A stretch of 64,000 bases of DNA. Source: Bacillota bacterium. Its GTDB lineage: Bacteria; Bacillota; Clostridia; Acetivibrionales; DTU013. Positions 48,675 through 57,473 of the stretch are shown here, in pieces. A program made the translations under genes and the position numbers. The stretch spans positions 124,001-188,000 of the forward strand of contig JAEZMD010000002.1 of the NCBI GenBank assembly GCA_023435745.1, written 5' to 3'. The notes beneath the pieces were generated by a model that saw only the letters and a program-made list of their open reading frames with translations, did no database searches and had not been told where the DNA came from. The number at the start of each line of letters is the position of its first letter. Position 1 is the stretch's first letter.

Positions 48675-48704
48675 TTGCATTCCTGATACACCTTATGCTA
48701 TAAT
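48675..48704 (+). promoter_or_regulatory. tRNA-Gln promoter
   Basis: TTGCAT (48675-48680), 18 bp, TATAAT (48699-48704) with TGC before it (TGn extension). The tRNA begins 18 bases later. Confidence 0.75.
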
Positions 48705-48722
48705 AACCACTGTTACGAATAT

Positions 48723-48796
48723 TGCGGGATTGTGTAATGGTAGCACAACTGACTCTGGATCAGTCTGTGAGGGTTCAAATCCTTCTCCCGCAGCCA
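48723..48796 (+). tRNA. tRNA-Gln (anticodon CTG)
   Basis: Full cloverleaf: acceptor TGCGGGA/TCCCGCA, D stem GTG/CAC, anticodon stem ACTGA/TCAGT with loop CTCTGGA (anticodon CTG at 48755-48757), T arm GAGGG-TTCAAAT-CCTTC, then discriminator G and an encoded CCA. The UA-like start and G73 fit glutamine identity. Confidence 0.95.
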
Positions 48797-48801
48797 TAGT
48801 G

Positions 48802-48844
48802 TTTGGCTCATAAGTCTCTAAGACTTATGAGCCAAATTCTTTTT
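48802..48844 (+). terminator. Terminator after tRNA-Gln
   Basis: A perfect 15-bp inverted repeat (48802-48816 and 48822-48836, loop TCTAA) followed by TTCTTTTT. Confidence 0.9.
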
Positions 48845-49393
48845 ATGCTGAAACAATAGCTTCGGCTTGGTCTATTGGATAGCGCCCTTGGGGTGAAAAT
48901 TTCCTTGAATACTCAACTGAGAGGTCGGCAGGTAAAATAATCACCTGTCTGCTACTCGATTCAAAGATAGGGTGTATAAAGGAATAGAACCATAAATAAA
49001 TTTCCATATCATGCCATTATTCTTTCTTTTTACTTTCTCTTTCATGTGCAAAATGATGCATAAACTTTCTTTTGTTAAATTAGTACAAAATATCATATAT
49101 TTTTCGAGATATAGTGAAATCTTGCTAAAACCAGCTATTGAAAAATGACTTGATTTCTCTTTGTAGATGCAGTATGATTGTGGTGCAATCAGCTTGGTAT
49201 TTCAACGAAAAATTAAAATTTCTGGTATTCTGCGGCAACGATTTTGCAGCGATATGAGGATGTTTTTTGTAGTAGCCAGAGGAGAATGATAATCTGTCAA
49301 AATATGAATAAATATGCATATATAATTTATAATAATTCATATTTACTCAATGCATTTCTGCAGCCCATCCGCACAAAATCATAAAATATATTT
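48845..49393. other. AT-rich gap with no supported gene
   Basis: Only doubtful frames here. The best is a 54-residue minus-strand frame (48843-49007) starting at an ATG, ending in Ala-Ile-Val-Ser-Ala, with no ribosome site; it could be a scrap of a lost gene. A 71-residue minus-strand frame at 49125-49340 has no recognisable content. Two TATAAT hexamers (49321-49326, 49328-49333) might belong to a promoter for the peptidase at 49410. The gap marks the left border of the island with different base use. Confidence 0.5.
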
Positions 49394-49409
49394 TGGAGGT
49401 TTGAACATT

Positions 49410-50471
49410 ATGACAGATAAAAGATGGCAGACATTAGGTGATTCGCTGGTCAATTACTCGCTCGGTGTAAAACCAAACGAGCGCGTTATGATCGCGATGT
49501 ACGAAGTTGAGAGCTACCCGCTGGCGCTGGCCGTTTACGGCGCAAGCATCCGCGCGGGCGGCTATCCGCAGATCCAGTTTATGAGTGAGGCGCTGAAGCA
49601 TCAGGTTCTGCGCTACGGCAACGAGGACCAGATTTCCTGGGTGCCTGAAATCGAGAGCTACGGCATGGAGTGGGCCGACTGCTATATTGCGCTGCGTGGT
49701 GCATTCAACTTCGGCGAGTGCTATGACATTCCTTCCGAAAAACTCGCGCGCTATCAGAAGGCGATGGGTATTGTATCCTCGATGCGCTGGCAGAAGACGC
49801 GTTGGGCGCTTGTGCGTGTGCCGAATGAACGCTTTGCACAACAAGCGGGCGTCAGCTGTGAGCGCATAATGGATATGTTCTTTGACGCGTGCAGCCTTGA
49901 CTGGACGGCACATTTCGAGCAGTACAGCCGCATCGGCCGGATTCTCGATCAGGGACATCTGATGCGCATCGTCGGCCGCGGTACCGACCTCTCCTTCGAG
50001 TTCGGAAACGACCACTGGACGGCTTCTCTCAATAAGGGAAATATCCCTGACGGCGAAATTTTCTGCACACCCAAGTGGGAGACAGTCACCGGCCATATCC
50101 AATTTGAATTCCCCGCGACGATTGGCGGCAAGGTCGTCAACAATCTTGCCATTACCTTTGAAAATGGCCTTGCAACAAAGATCACAGCAGATAACAATGT
50201 TGACTATGTGAATCAGATTCTTGACAGTGACGAAAACGCCCGCCGTGTCGGTGAAGTTGCGTTCGGAACCAATCCCTATGTCGATGTTTGCACGACTGAT
50301 ATTCTGATTGATGAGAAGATGGGCGGCACGATGCACATTGCACTTGGCCGCCCGTATGACGGAAGCTACTACTCTGCGATTCATTGGGATATTATCAAGG
50401 ATACCAGAACGGAAGCCTGTGTCTATCTTGACGGCAAACTGATCTTCCAGGATGGAAAGTTCCTGATCTGA
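49410..50471 (+). CDS. M29 family aminopeptidase (AmpS/PepS-like)
   Basis: A 353-residue metallopeptidase of family M29. Seen: NIPDGEIFCTPKW, with the metal-ligand Glu, and near the end GGTMHIALGRPYD and SAIHWDIIKD, which hold further metal ligands (His, Asp). Such enzymes release N-terminal residues from short peptides. The ATG at 49410 lies after TTTTGGAGGTTTG. Arginine is mostly CGC, unlike the genes to the left. It faces the leftward operon and ends in a shared terminator. Confidence 0.9.
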   Translation: MTDKRWQTLGDSLVNYSLGVKPNERVMIAMYEVESYPLALAVYGASIRAGGYPQIQFMSEALKHQVLRYGNEDQISWVPEIESYGMEWADCYIALRGAFNFGECYDIPSEKLARYQKAMGIVSSMRWQKTRWALVRVPNERFAQQAGVSCERIMDMFFDACSLDWTAHFEQYSRIGRILDQGHLMRIVGRGTDLSFEFGNDHWTASLNKGNIPDGEIFCTPKWETVTGHIQFEFPATIGGKVVNNLAITFENGLATKITADNNVDYVNQILDSDENARRVGEVAFGTNPYVDVCTTDILIDEKMGGTMHIALGRPYDGSYYSAIHWDIIKDTRTEACVYLDGKLIFQDGKFLI

Positions 50472-50486
50472 TTGAAAAAACGACAG

Positions 50487-50529
50487 ATAAAGCAGCAGTC
50501 CTGCCAAAATGACAGGACTGCTGCTTTAT
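50487..50529. terminator. Bidirectional terminator between M29 and BCCT genes
   Basis: A perfect 17-bp stem (50487-50503 with 50513-50529), loop of nine bases, A-rich on one side and T-rich on the other. It overlaps the BCCT stop codon. Confidence 0.85.
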
Positions 50530-52007
50530 ACTTTTTCTTTCCCGAGCGCTTTTGTAAGGGACACCAGTGACAGAATCTGCACAATGGCAAACGGAAAGCC
50601 AACAATGACAGAAACGATCTTGAGCATATCCACACCGTTGTCCGAAGAGAGAACGAAAGACAGTGTCAGCATGGCAAGCAGAATTCCCCAGATGAGTTTG
50701 GTGCGCCGAGAGGGGTTTGGCGTGCCTGCCTCGCAGTAACTCCCAAGTGCCGTCGTTGCCGACGACGCGCTTGTGCAGAACAGCGTACAGACGAGGATCA
50801 GCATCATAAAAGACAGTACCTTTCCCAGTGGATATTGCTCGAATACGACGAAAAGTGCCGTTGCCTTGTTTCCGATCGCAGTTAGGATCGTTTCACGCGG
50901 CAGGCTGATGCCAAGCGTACCGAAGATGGAAAACCAGAGCGCACCGGTGATTGACGGAAACAGAAGCGTTCCCGCAACGAGCTCCCGGATCGTCCGTCCT
51001 TTGGAAATGCGGGCGATGAATGCGCCGGTAAAGGGCGCCCATGAAAGCCCCCACGCGCAGTAGTAGATCGTCCACTTGCCGTACCAGTCCGCGTTTTCAT
51101 ACGCACCCAGCGCAAAAGAATTACGCACGATGGTGGAGGCGTATACGCCGATGCTCTCGGTCAGATTTTTGAGAATCTGCACGGTCGGTCCTGCAAAGAA
51201 AAAGAAGACCATGGCAAAGACGATCAGAATCATGTTGATTTTTGAAACGATGGCACTACCTCTTTTCACGCCAGCCAGACATGTTGTCAGAAACAGGACA
51301 GTCAGAATCAGCATAGTCAGAGTTGTCAGCGACGGTGTCTGTTTGAAATGCAGCAGATGATTGACACCGGCGTCGATCTGCATGACGCCGAGTCCCATCG
51401 TACTACAGACGCCGCCGGCAGCGGAAAAGAGCGCTACCATGTTGATGACCTTGCCCCAGACGCCTCGCGCACCGGCTTCACCGTACAGGGGAACAAGCAG
51501 CGAGCTGCTCAGCGCGGGACGGCCGCAGCGGTGCTGGGCATAGGCAATTGCAAGCGCGGAAACGGCATAATTTGCCCACGGATGAATGCACCAGTGGAAG
51601 AATACCTTGCCGAAGGTGAATTCCTGTGCGGCAGCGGAGAATGGCGCTGCACCGAGCGGATCGGTGAAAAAGGTCAGCGGCTCTGCTACGCTCCAGAAAA
51701 CGATGCCGATCCCCGTGCCAGCGGAAAAGAGCATTGCCAGCCATTCGGCGTTGCTGTATTCCGGCTTTTCATCTGTTGCTCCGAGCTTCAGATTCCGGTA
51801 TTTACTGAAAAACGCGATCCAGATGCAAAAACCGACGAACAGTGAAAACGACAGGATGTAGAGCCACGAAAACCGATCCGTCACAAAGTAAAACGCGCGC
51901 GTGAGCGCGGTGGAAAAGCTGCTTGGGAGGAGCAGACCGCAGAGCGCGACAAGAAAAAAAATGCAGACAGAAATGATAAAAACGGGATTGATGTACTTCT
52001 TTTTCAT
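50526..52007 (-). CDS. BCCT family transporter (betaine/carnitine/choline type)
   Basis: A 493-residue protein with twelve predicted helices. The family signature is seen as WTIYYCAWGLSWAPFTGAF followed by IARISKGRTIRELV; the usual Tyr-Trp-Ala-Trp-Trp is Tyr-Cys-Ala-Trp-Gly here, so the cation-binding aromatic cage differs from that of typical betaine carriers. An N-terminal Gly-Thr-Gly-Ile-Gly-Ile-Val-Phe-Trp segment matches the family. No long osmosensing tail. Last gene of the leftward operon. Possible substrates are betaine or carnitine, or a related amine. Confidence 0.88.
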   Translation of the reverse strand: MKKKYINPVFIISVCIFFLVALCGLLLPSSFSTALTRAFYFVTDRFSWLYILSFSLFVGFCIWIAFFSKYRNLKLGATDEKPEYSNAEWLAMLFSAGTGIGIVFWSVAEPLTFFTDPLGAAPFSAAAQEFTFGKVFFHWCIHPWANYAVSALAIAYAQHRCGRPALSSSLLVPLYGEAGARGVWGKVINMVALFSAAGGVCSTMGLGVMQIDAGVNHLLHFKQTPSLTTLTMLILTVLFLTTCLAGVKRGSAIVSKINMILIVFAMVFFFFAGPTVQILKNLTESIGVYASTIVRNSFALGAYENADWYGKWTIYYCAWGLSWAPFTGAFIARISKGRTIRELVAGTLLFPSITGALWFSIFGTLGISLPRETILTAIGNKATALFVVFEQYPLGKVLSFMMLILVCTLFCTSASSATTALGSYCEAGTPNPSRRTKLIWGILLAMLTLSFVLSSDNGVDMLKIVSVIVGFPFAIVQILSLVSLTKALGKEKV

Positions 52008-52145
52008 ATTTTTGGATCTCCCTAAGTTTGTTCCGCAAAATGCAATGCTTCAAACGCAAAGAAACAACCATGCCACACAAAATCACCGTATGGTTGTTTC
52101 CGTGCTATACTTATGGAGGAGTTTGTTTATTCTGCGGAAGATACG

Positions 52146-52958
52146 TTAGCCGTTATTTCTGAAATTATGAACGATGTCCATGAACTCCTTGACTCTTGCT
52201 TCATCAGTTAGGTTTTCAAACTTGCCGTCAAACTTGAAGGTCGTACCGACAACAGCGCCATTGGCAATTTTCAGAAGCGATTCAATGGTGTCGGATGTGC
52301 AGCCGGTGTTGGCGAAGACGGGCGTATTGCCGGAAACGCTCTTTGCTCTGGCGAGAACCTCAGGGTTCGTGGCGCTGCCTGCCGTTGCACCGGAGACGCA
52401 CAGTGCATTCGGCCTGCAGTTGAAGATGGTGGTCTTTGCGATGGATTCGATAGGACGTTCAGCCAGATATTGTGCAGCTTCAGGAACGATGTTGAACAGA
52501 AGCTTGACATTCTCGGCGCCGATTTCTCTCTGATGGCGCGCAACCTCGCCACAGCTGGTGTTCCACAGACCGAAGTCACTTGCGTAGACACCGGTAAAAA
52601 TCTCACGCACAAAAGAAGCGTCCACAGCCACAGCCAGATCGAGCGAGGCAATCGGATCCCACAGGCAGTTTACGCCGTAGGGAACTTCGATCTCGTCCTT
52701 CAGCTCGCCGATGACGCGTGCCATTGCGGCAACAGTCACGGTGCGAACCTTGGTCAGATAAGGAAGCGAGAATTCATTGCTGAACATGATGGCATCCACG
52801 CCACCCTTCTGCAGTGCCAGAAGGTCGTGACGGCACTTGTCGAGGACTTCCTTCATGCCCTTCTTGCTGTCATAATACGGATCGCCGGGCATCGGCTGCA
52901 TGTGACACATTGCGATAATCGGCTTTTCAGTTTTAAAAACATCTTTGATCCATTCCAT
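52146..52958 (-). CDS. BtpA / SgcQ family protein (TIM-barrel-like)
   Basis: A 270-residue protein of the BtpA family, found as SgcQ in sugar operons. Seen: AMCHMQPMPGDPYYD at the N-terminus, then an AIMFSNEFSLPY segment, a VNCLWDPIASLDLA segment and GTTFKFDGKFENL near the end. Catalysis by this family is not settled; genome context places it with carbohydrate use. The ATG at 52958 fits AAAGGAG (8 bases); the ATG at 52964 is too near. It is 21 bp downstream of the kinase gene. Confidence 0.9.
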   Translation of the reverse strand: MEWIKDVFKTEKPIIAMCHMQPMPGDPYYDSKKGMKEVLDKCRHDLLALQKGGVDAIMFSNEFSLPYLTKVRTVTVAAMARVIGELKDEIEVPYGVNCLWDPIASLDLAVAVDASFVREIFTGVYASDFGLWNTSCGEVARHQREIGAENVKLLFNIVPEAAQYLAERPIESIAKTTIFNCRPNALCVSGATAGSATNPEVLARAKSVSGNTPVFANTGCTSDTIESLLKIANGAVVGTTFKFDGKFENLTDEARVKEFMDIVHNFRNNG

Positions 52959-52979
52959 TGACATTTCTCCTTTTCAGTA

Positions 52980-54491
52980 TTAAATCATGTGCATCAAATC
53001 TTTATTTCTTTCATAGAGGGAGCGGAACAACTCACGGTACGGCTGATAAGCCAGATGGCGCTCCAGATCCGGTTCAATCGTTTCACGGATACGAACGAGT
53101 TTCTTGATCGCCTCGGGCGAGTCAATCACGCCGATCCCAAGCCCCGCCATCAGCGCATCGCCGTATGAGGCGCCAATTGTGACCTCCGGCACATGCTGAC
53201 TTAGGCTGCAAATGTCGCTGACGATCTGCAGCCAAAGCCGTGACTTCGCACCGCCACCGACGGCCGTCACATCGCGGATCTGCACAGCTTTTTCGCGCAG
53301 CAGTGCAAAATTCTGCTCGATGCCGAAGCCAATACCCTCCAGCGTAGCGCGAACCAGGTGACCGCGCGTGTGGCGCAGATTTAGGCCAAAGTAGACGCCC
53401 TTTGCCAGCGGATCCTGGATGGGCATGCGTTCACCCTGGAAATAAGGAAGGCATACAAGGCCGTCACTGCCGGGGGTAATCTGTTCGGCCTCGGCAAACA
53501 GGGCTTCATAGGCGTTGAGCCCACCCTGCTCTTCGACCGCAATAAGATCCTTTGCGGCATTGTCGCGCAGCCAGCGCGTCAGGGAGCCGGTCGTTGCCAT
53601 GCCGCCGGCATAGGAAAACAAATTGTTGATCGTATAGTGACCGCACCAGATGCCGGTGTTCCAACGCGGCTGATCGGTTACGGCCAGATAGAAGGCCGTT
53701 GAACCGTACATCAGCATGGCGTCGCCCGGTGCTGTTACGCCGACGCTGACCGCTTCTGCGCCTGCGTCCGTTGTGCCGCAGATAACGGGTGTGCCTTTGG
53801 CAAGTCCGGTTTCTGCCGCTGCTTTTGCCGTGACTGTACCGATAACGGAATAGGTGCTTTCGGCAATGTTCGGCAGCATCTCTTTCGGGCAGACATATGG
53901 GCAGCATTCGTCGTCCCACTGCAGCGTCTTAGTGTCGAGCATCGGTGCGGAATCCTCTGCCGAATAACGGTCGATGTAGTATTCACCAGTCAGCCGTGCC
54001 GTCAAAAATGCAGAAGCAATCGTGATCTTCTTTGCTTTTGCAAAGACCTCCGGCTCATTTTCCCGGATCCAGAGAATCTTCGGACCGTATTCTTCGACGG
54101 TGCAGACACCAACGCGCTTCTGGTTCTCTTCGCCGACCATCTGATTCAGGCGCTGAGCCTGATCCACACAGCGTGTGTCGATACCGTAGAGGATCGCGTT
54201 TCTGAGCGGGTTGCAGTTCTCATCGACGGGAACTATGCCGGCCATGATGGTGCTGATGCCGATGGCGGCGATATCCTTGGTTTTGATGCCGGATTTCGCA
54301 AGCAGTGCCTGCAGGACGCTATTGAAGTCAGCCCACCAGTCGTTGATCGGATCGTGTTCGGCATAGCCTGGCTGTGGAGAGCGTATTTTGTGCTGTGCAG
54401 ACGCTGTTGCGACAATTTTGCCGCTTAAATCACACAGAGTGCCTTTGGACTCGTAGGTTCCGACATCGAACCCAAGCAGATAGTTTCCCAT
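52980..54491 (-). CDS. FGGY family carbohydrate kinase (xylulokinase-like)
   Basis: A 503-residue kinase of the FGGY family. The N-terminal phosphate loop is GFDVGTYESKG, the catalytic Asp is in CGTTDAGAEAVSVG, and the C-terminal signature is seen in HLVRATLEGIGFGIEQ and VGGGAKSRLWLQI. The substrate could be a pentulose, hexulose, sugar alcohol or, as in AI-2 uptake, a signal compound; nothing in the sequence decides. Operon position after the ABC importer and DeoR regulator fits a catabolic kinase that traps the imported compound. Confidence 0.92.
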   Translation of the reverse strand: MGNYLLGFDVGTYESKGTLCDLSGKIVATASAQHKIRSPQPGYAEHDPINDWWADFNSVLQALLAKSGIKTKDIAAIGISTIMAGIVPVDENCNPLRNAILYGIDTRCVDQAQRLNQMVGEENQKRVGVCTVEEYGPKILWIRENEPEVFAKAKKITIASAFLTARLTGEYYIDRYSAEDSAPMLDTKTLQWDDECCPYVCPKEMLPNIAESTYSVIGTVTAKAAAETGLAKGTPVICGTTDAGAEAVSVGVTAPGDAMLMYGSTAFYLAVTDQPRWNTGIWCGHYTINNLFSYAGGMATTGSLTRWLRDNAAKDLIAVEEQGGLNAYEALFAEAEQITPGSDGLVCLPYFQGERMPIQDPLAKGVYFGLNLRHTRGHLVRATLEGIGFGIEQNFALLREKAVQIRDVTAVGGGAKSRLWLQIVSDICSLSQHVPEVTIGASYGDALMAGLGIGVIDSPEAIKKLVRIRETIEPDLERHLAYQPYRELFRSLYERNKDLMHMI

Positions 54492-54527
54492 GCTGTTTCT
54501 CCTTGCTATAATCGTTTGCTTGAGAGG

Positions 54528-55619
54528 TTATCTGGAAAAATCAGTATATTTATTGATGATATTGACCATTTTCTCAACGACCTGTGCCAGCTGCAACATA
54601 TCAGCCATGTCCGTCACTTCGTGTGGGGAGTGCGCATAGCGCAGCGGGAACCCCATATCGAGCGCGTAGAGACCGGTCTTTTCCAGACTGATGTAGCTAA
54701 GATCGGTCAGACCGCCGATTTCCGCTCTGCGCTGCAGATGGATATTCAGGTCTGCAGCAGCCTGTTCTGCGATGCGCACCATAGCCGGATGGGCGATGGT
54801 GCCATTTAGCGTGCCTCTGCCGTGGAAGTTGTACAGGTCGTAGGTCGGACCGTTGCCCAAGAATGCGTGACCCTGACCTTTCAGATCGGGCGTGTCATGT
54901 GCCTGACTGCAGTCGAGGCAGATCGCGATATCAGGATTCACGGTGCGCGAAGCGACCATTGCGCCGCGGAGATTGTATTCCTCCTGCACGGTGCCGACCA
55001 GCCAAACGGTGGAGGAGCGCTTCGACTGCGTCAGCCTATGCGCCAGTTCCAACAGCAGGCTGCAGCCGCCTCGGTTGTCAAAATAGCTGCCGATGACACG
55101 CGTACCCTGCAGACGGCGATATGTCGGGCGGTAGACGACGGGGCTTCCGACATCAATGCCGAGCTCGAAGACTTCTTCGCGGCTCTTTGCGCCGATATCG
55201 GCGAAAAGATTGGTGTATTTATCAACAACATATTTTTCTTCAGGCGGAGTGACGTGGTGTGCTTTAATGGCGATCACGCCGTCAATATACTCGCCATTTT
55301 TTGTGCCGATCTGGATTTCCGTTGAGGGCAGAGCCTTCTCGGGGATGCCACCCACGCGCTCAAGACGCAGGAAGCCGTCTTCTTCGATATAGCGAACCAT
55401 GAAGCCGAGACTGTCCATATGCGCAAAAACCATGATGACGGGTGCTTCGGGATCAGTACCCTTGATCTCCGCCATGCAGTTGCCGATGACGTCGGTGACG
55501 GGGTTTAAGCCACATGCGGTAAATTCTTGTGTAAGAAGCTTGTTGACCTTCTGCTCATGACCGGCAAGACCGGGGAGCAGCGTAACCTGCTTCAAAAAAC
55601 CTTCTAATCTGGTGTACAT
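54528..55619 (-). CDS. M42 family aminopeptidase
   Basis: A 363-residue zinc peptidase. Metal ligands are visible in FAHMDSLGFM, SYFDNRGGC and VQEEYNLRGA, and the last ligand region in AHSPHEVTD. M42 enzymes form tetrahedral complexes and trim peptides from the N-terminus; related proteins also act as deacylases or cellulases. Within a sugar-import operon this suggests that the imported substrate carries a peptide or amide bond. It starts 15 bp after the regulator. Confidence 0.92.
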   Translation of the reverse strand: MYTRLEGFLKQVTLLPGLAGHEQKVNKLLTQEFTACGLNPVTDVIGNCMAEIKGTDPEAPVIMVFAHMDSLGFMVRYIEEDGFLRLERVGGIPEKALPSTEIQIGTKNGEYIDGVIAIKAHHVTPPEEKYVVDKYTNLFADIGAKSREEVFELGIDVGSPVVYRPTYRRLQGTRVIGSYFDNRGGCSLLLELAHRLTQSKRSSTVWLVGTVQEEYNLRGAMVASRTVNPDIAICLDCSQAHDTPDLKGQGHAFLGNGPTYDLYNFHGRGTLNGTIAHPAMVRIAEQAAADLNIHLQRRAEIGGLTDLSYISLEKTGLYALDMGFPLRYAHSPHEVTDMADMLQLAQVVEKMVNIINKYTDFSR

Positions 55620-55633
55620 TTGTAATGACCTCC

Positions 55634-56425
55634 TTATTTGTCGGTGTCAGGCTGAATGGATTTCGGTGTGACCACTTTCACATTCGCCTGCTCGAGCAGA
55701 ACTCGATTTTTTTCTGAGATTTGGTCGGTGATAAGAACATCCAGTGCGGAAATATCGCAGACATGTGTGAAAACTTCCTTATTATGCTTGCTGCTGTCGC
55801 TAACGGCGATGACGCAGTCTGCCACGGAGATCATCTGGTTTTTGACGTTGGCTTCCATCATTGTCCGGTTCGAAACGCCCTTCACGGGGTCAATCGCGTC
55901 GCAGCCCATAAAGAGCTTGTTGACGCGCAGACGCTTGAAAAATTCAACCGTATCGACACCGGATTGCGCGAAGGTATAAGGAGCCACCGTGCCACCCGGG
56001 ATGATCAGGGTGATGTTGCCCCGGTTTGTCGAGGCAAGCAGGACACCAATCTGGATGTCGTTGGTAATCACCGTTACACATTTGTTCTTGATTTCGCGCG
56101 CAATCTCCAGCGTAGTTGTGCCGCTGTCGAGGATAATGATGTCGTTTTCCTCGATCATATCAGCAGCTAGCTTGCCGATGGTTCGCTTTTCCACTGTATT
56201 CTGCCGTTTCTTGCTTTGGGACGGTATTTCAAGATTAAAACGATCCATGATCGCCATCGCACCGCCGTGCACCTTGACAATCAGACCGCTTTTATCCAGC
56301 TCATTGATATCGGCACGGATCGTCACGACGGATGTATGGAAAATACGGCTCAATTCTTTCGTCCGCACCTTTTTGTGCGCATTAATATACTTTAGAATCT
56401 GCTCCTGCCGCTCTTGTTGAAACAT
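55634..56425 (-). CDS. DeoR family transcriptional regulator
   Basis: A 263-residue repressor: N-terminal helix-turn-helix with RQEQILKYINAHKKVRTKEL and TSVVTIRADINELDKSGL, then a sugar-phosphate-binding domain with IILDSGTTTLEIA and VITND. Such proteins repress sugar operons until the phosphorylated sugar binds. The gene lies inside the leftward operon, between transporter and enzymes. It may act at the inverted repeat in the promoter at 61201-61229. Confidence 0.93.
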   Translation of the reverse strand: MFQQERQEQILKYINAHKKVRTKELSRIFHTSVVTIRADINELDKSGLIVKVHGGAMAIMDRFNLEIPSQSKKRQNTVEKRTIGKLAADMIEENDIIILDSGTTTLEIAREIKNKCVTVITNDIQIGVLLASTNRGNITLIIPGGTVAPYTFAQSGVDTVEFFKRLRVNKLFMGCDAIDPVKGVSNRTMMEANVKNQMISVADCVIAVSDSSKHNKEVFTHVCDISALDVLITDQISEKNRVLLEQANVKVVTPKSIQPDTDK

Positions 56426-56444
56426 ATGCTCACCTCATTTACTA

Positions 56445-57473
56445 TTACTTTGCTTCAAGTTTATATTTTTTTGCGATGTTCCGTAAGCTCTTTCTGCGCT
56501 TGATCTCATCGGAGAGGAAGTCCATGCTCAGAACGATGATCAGCAGCAGGCCCCAGGCAAATTCCTTGAAATAGCCGCCGAGGTGGAGCATATTGAAGCC
56601 GCTGGAGAGGAACTGGAGTGAGAGCATTGCCAGGGCCATGCAGGACATTCTGACATAGCCGCCGTGTGGGCTTGTCGCACCGAGGACGGCGCAAAGAATG
56701 GCCTGACCAACAAAAGTGTCCGCATAGTCGGCTTTTGCCGAGTTCGTATGTGCAAGAATTTCAATGCCGCACAGGGCGCTGATCAAACCGCTGTAAATGT
56801 AGGTCTTCATAATGACGAGATTGGAATTGATGCCGGTGTAGCGGCTGGCTTTGCTGTTCGAGCCGACGAAGCGCAGTTCAAATCCATACTTTGTGCGGTT
56901 GAGAAGCACAGCAGTAATCGCAAAGACTATAATCAGAAGCCATAGAGGATACGGAATTTGCAGGAAGGTGTGGTTGCCGAAATAGGTCAGCTCATCCGGG
57001 ACACCGGACATAGCCTTGCCTCCTGTCAGAACGATCGCAAGACCGGTAAGAATTGCTGATGTGGACATGGTAACGAGCAGCCCCGGAACCTGGAAGAAGG
57101 TAGTGACGAAGCCGTTCAGCCAACCGCAGGCAATGCCGATGGCGATGGCAGCAAGCGAGCCAAGAATGATATACAGCCACGCGCCGAAGCCGGTGATGCC
57201 CTGCTCAACGGGGATGTGCATGATCATCAGACCGACGATGCATGAAAGGTTACCGGTCGCGACGATAGAGAGGTTAAACTCGCCTGTGATCAGAACCATC
57301 ATGAATGCCAGCGAGTAAAGACCAAGCAAAGGCAGCTGATAGCCCATGGAAATGAAGTTATCCACCTTGAGGAATAACTTCGGCTGCAGAAGCGCCATCG
57401 CGGAAAAAATCACGATGGTTACAATAATCATGCGGAACAAATCTTTATCATTTGTCAAATACTTTTTACGCAT
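56445..57473 (-). CDS. ABC sugar transporter permease (RbsC/AraH family)
   Basis: A 342-residue membrane protein with about ten helices, of the ribose-type permease family. It contains GEFNLSIVATGNLSCIVG and a ...GATSPHGGYVRMS... stretch that is the coupling-loop region. The N-terminal ~20 residues are cytoplasmic and basic. It overlaps the other permease by 8 bp and pairs with it. Confidence 0.92.
   Translation of the reverse strand: MRKKYLTNDKDLFRMIIVTIVIFSAMALLQPKLFLKVDNFISMGYQLPLLGLYSLAFMMVLITGEFNLSIVATGNLSCIVGLMIMHIPVEQGITGFGAWLYIILGSLAAIAIGIACGWLNGFVTTFFQVPGLLVTMSTSAILTGLAIVLTGGKAMSGVPDELTYFGNHTFLQIPYPLWLLIIVFAITAVLLNRTKYGFELRFVGSNSKASRYTGINSNLVIMKTYIYSGLISALCGIEILAHTNSAKADYADTFVGQAILCAVLGATSPHGGYVRMSCMALAMLSLQFLSSGFNMLHLGGYFKEFAWGLLLIIVLSMDFLSDEIKRRKSLRNIAKKYKLEAK

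Noticed and set aside
48723..48796. Integration site of the island at tRNA-Gln
   Set aside because: No direct repeat of the tRNA 3' end near 61200 and no integrase gene were seen, so insertion at the tRNA remains a guess.
49434..50507. 357-residue minus-strand frame opposite the M29 peptidase
   Set aside because: The plus-strand frame has M29 active-site motifs and a good ribosome site; the minus frame is a high-GC shadow.
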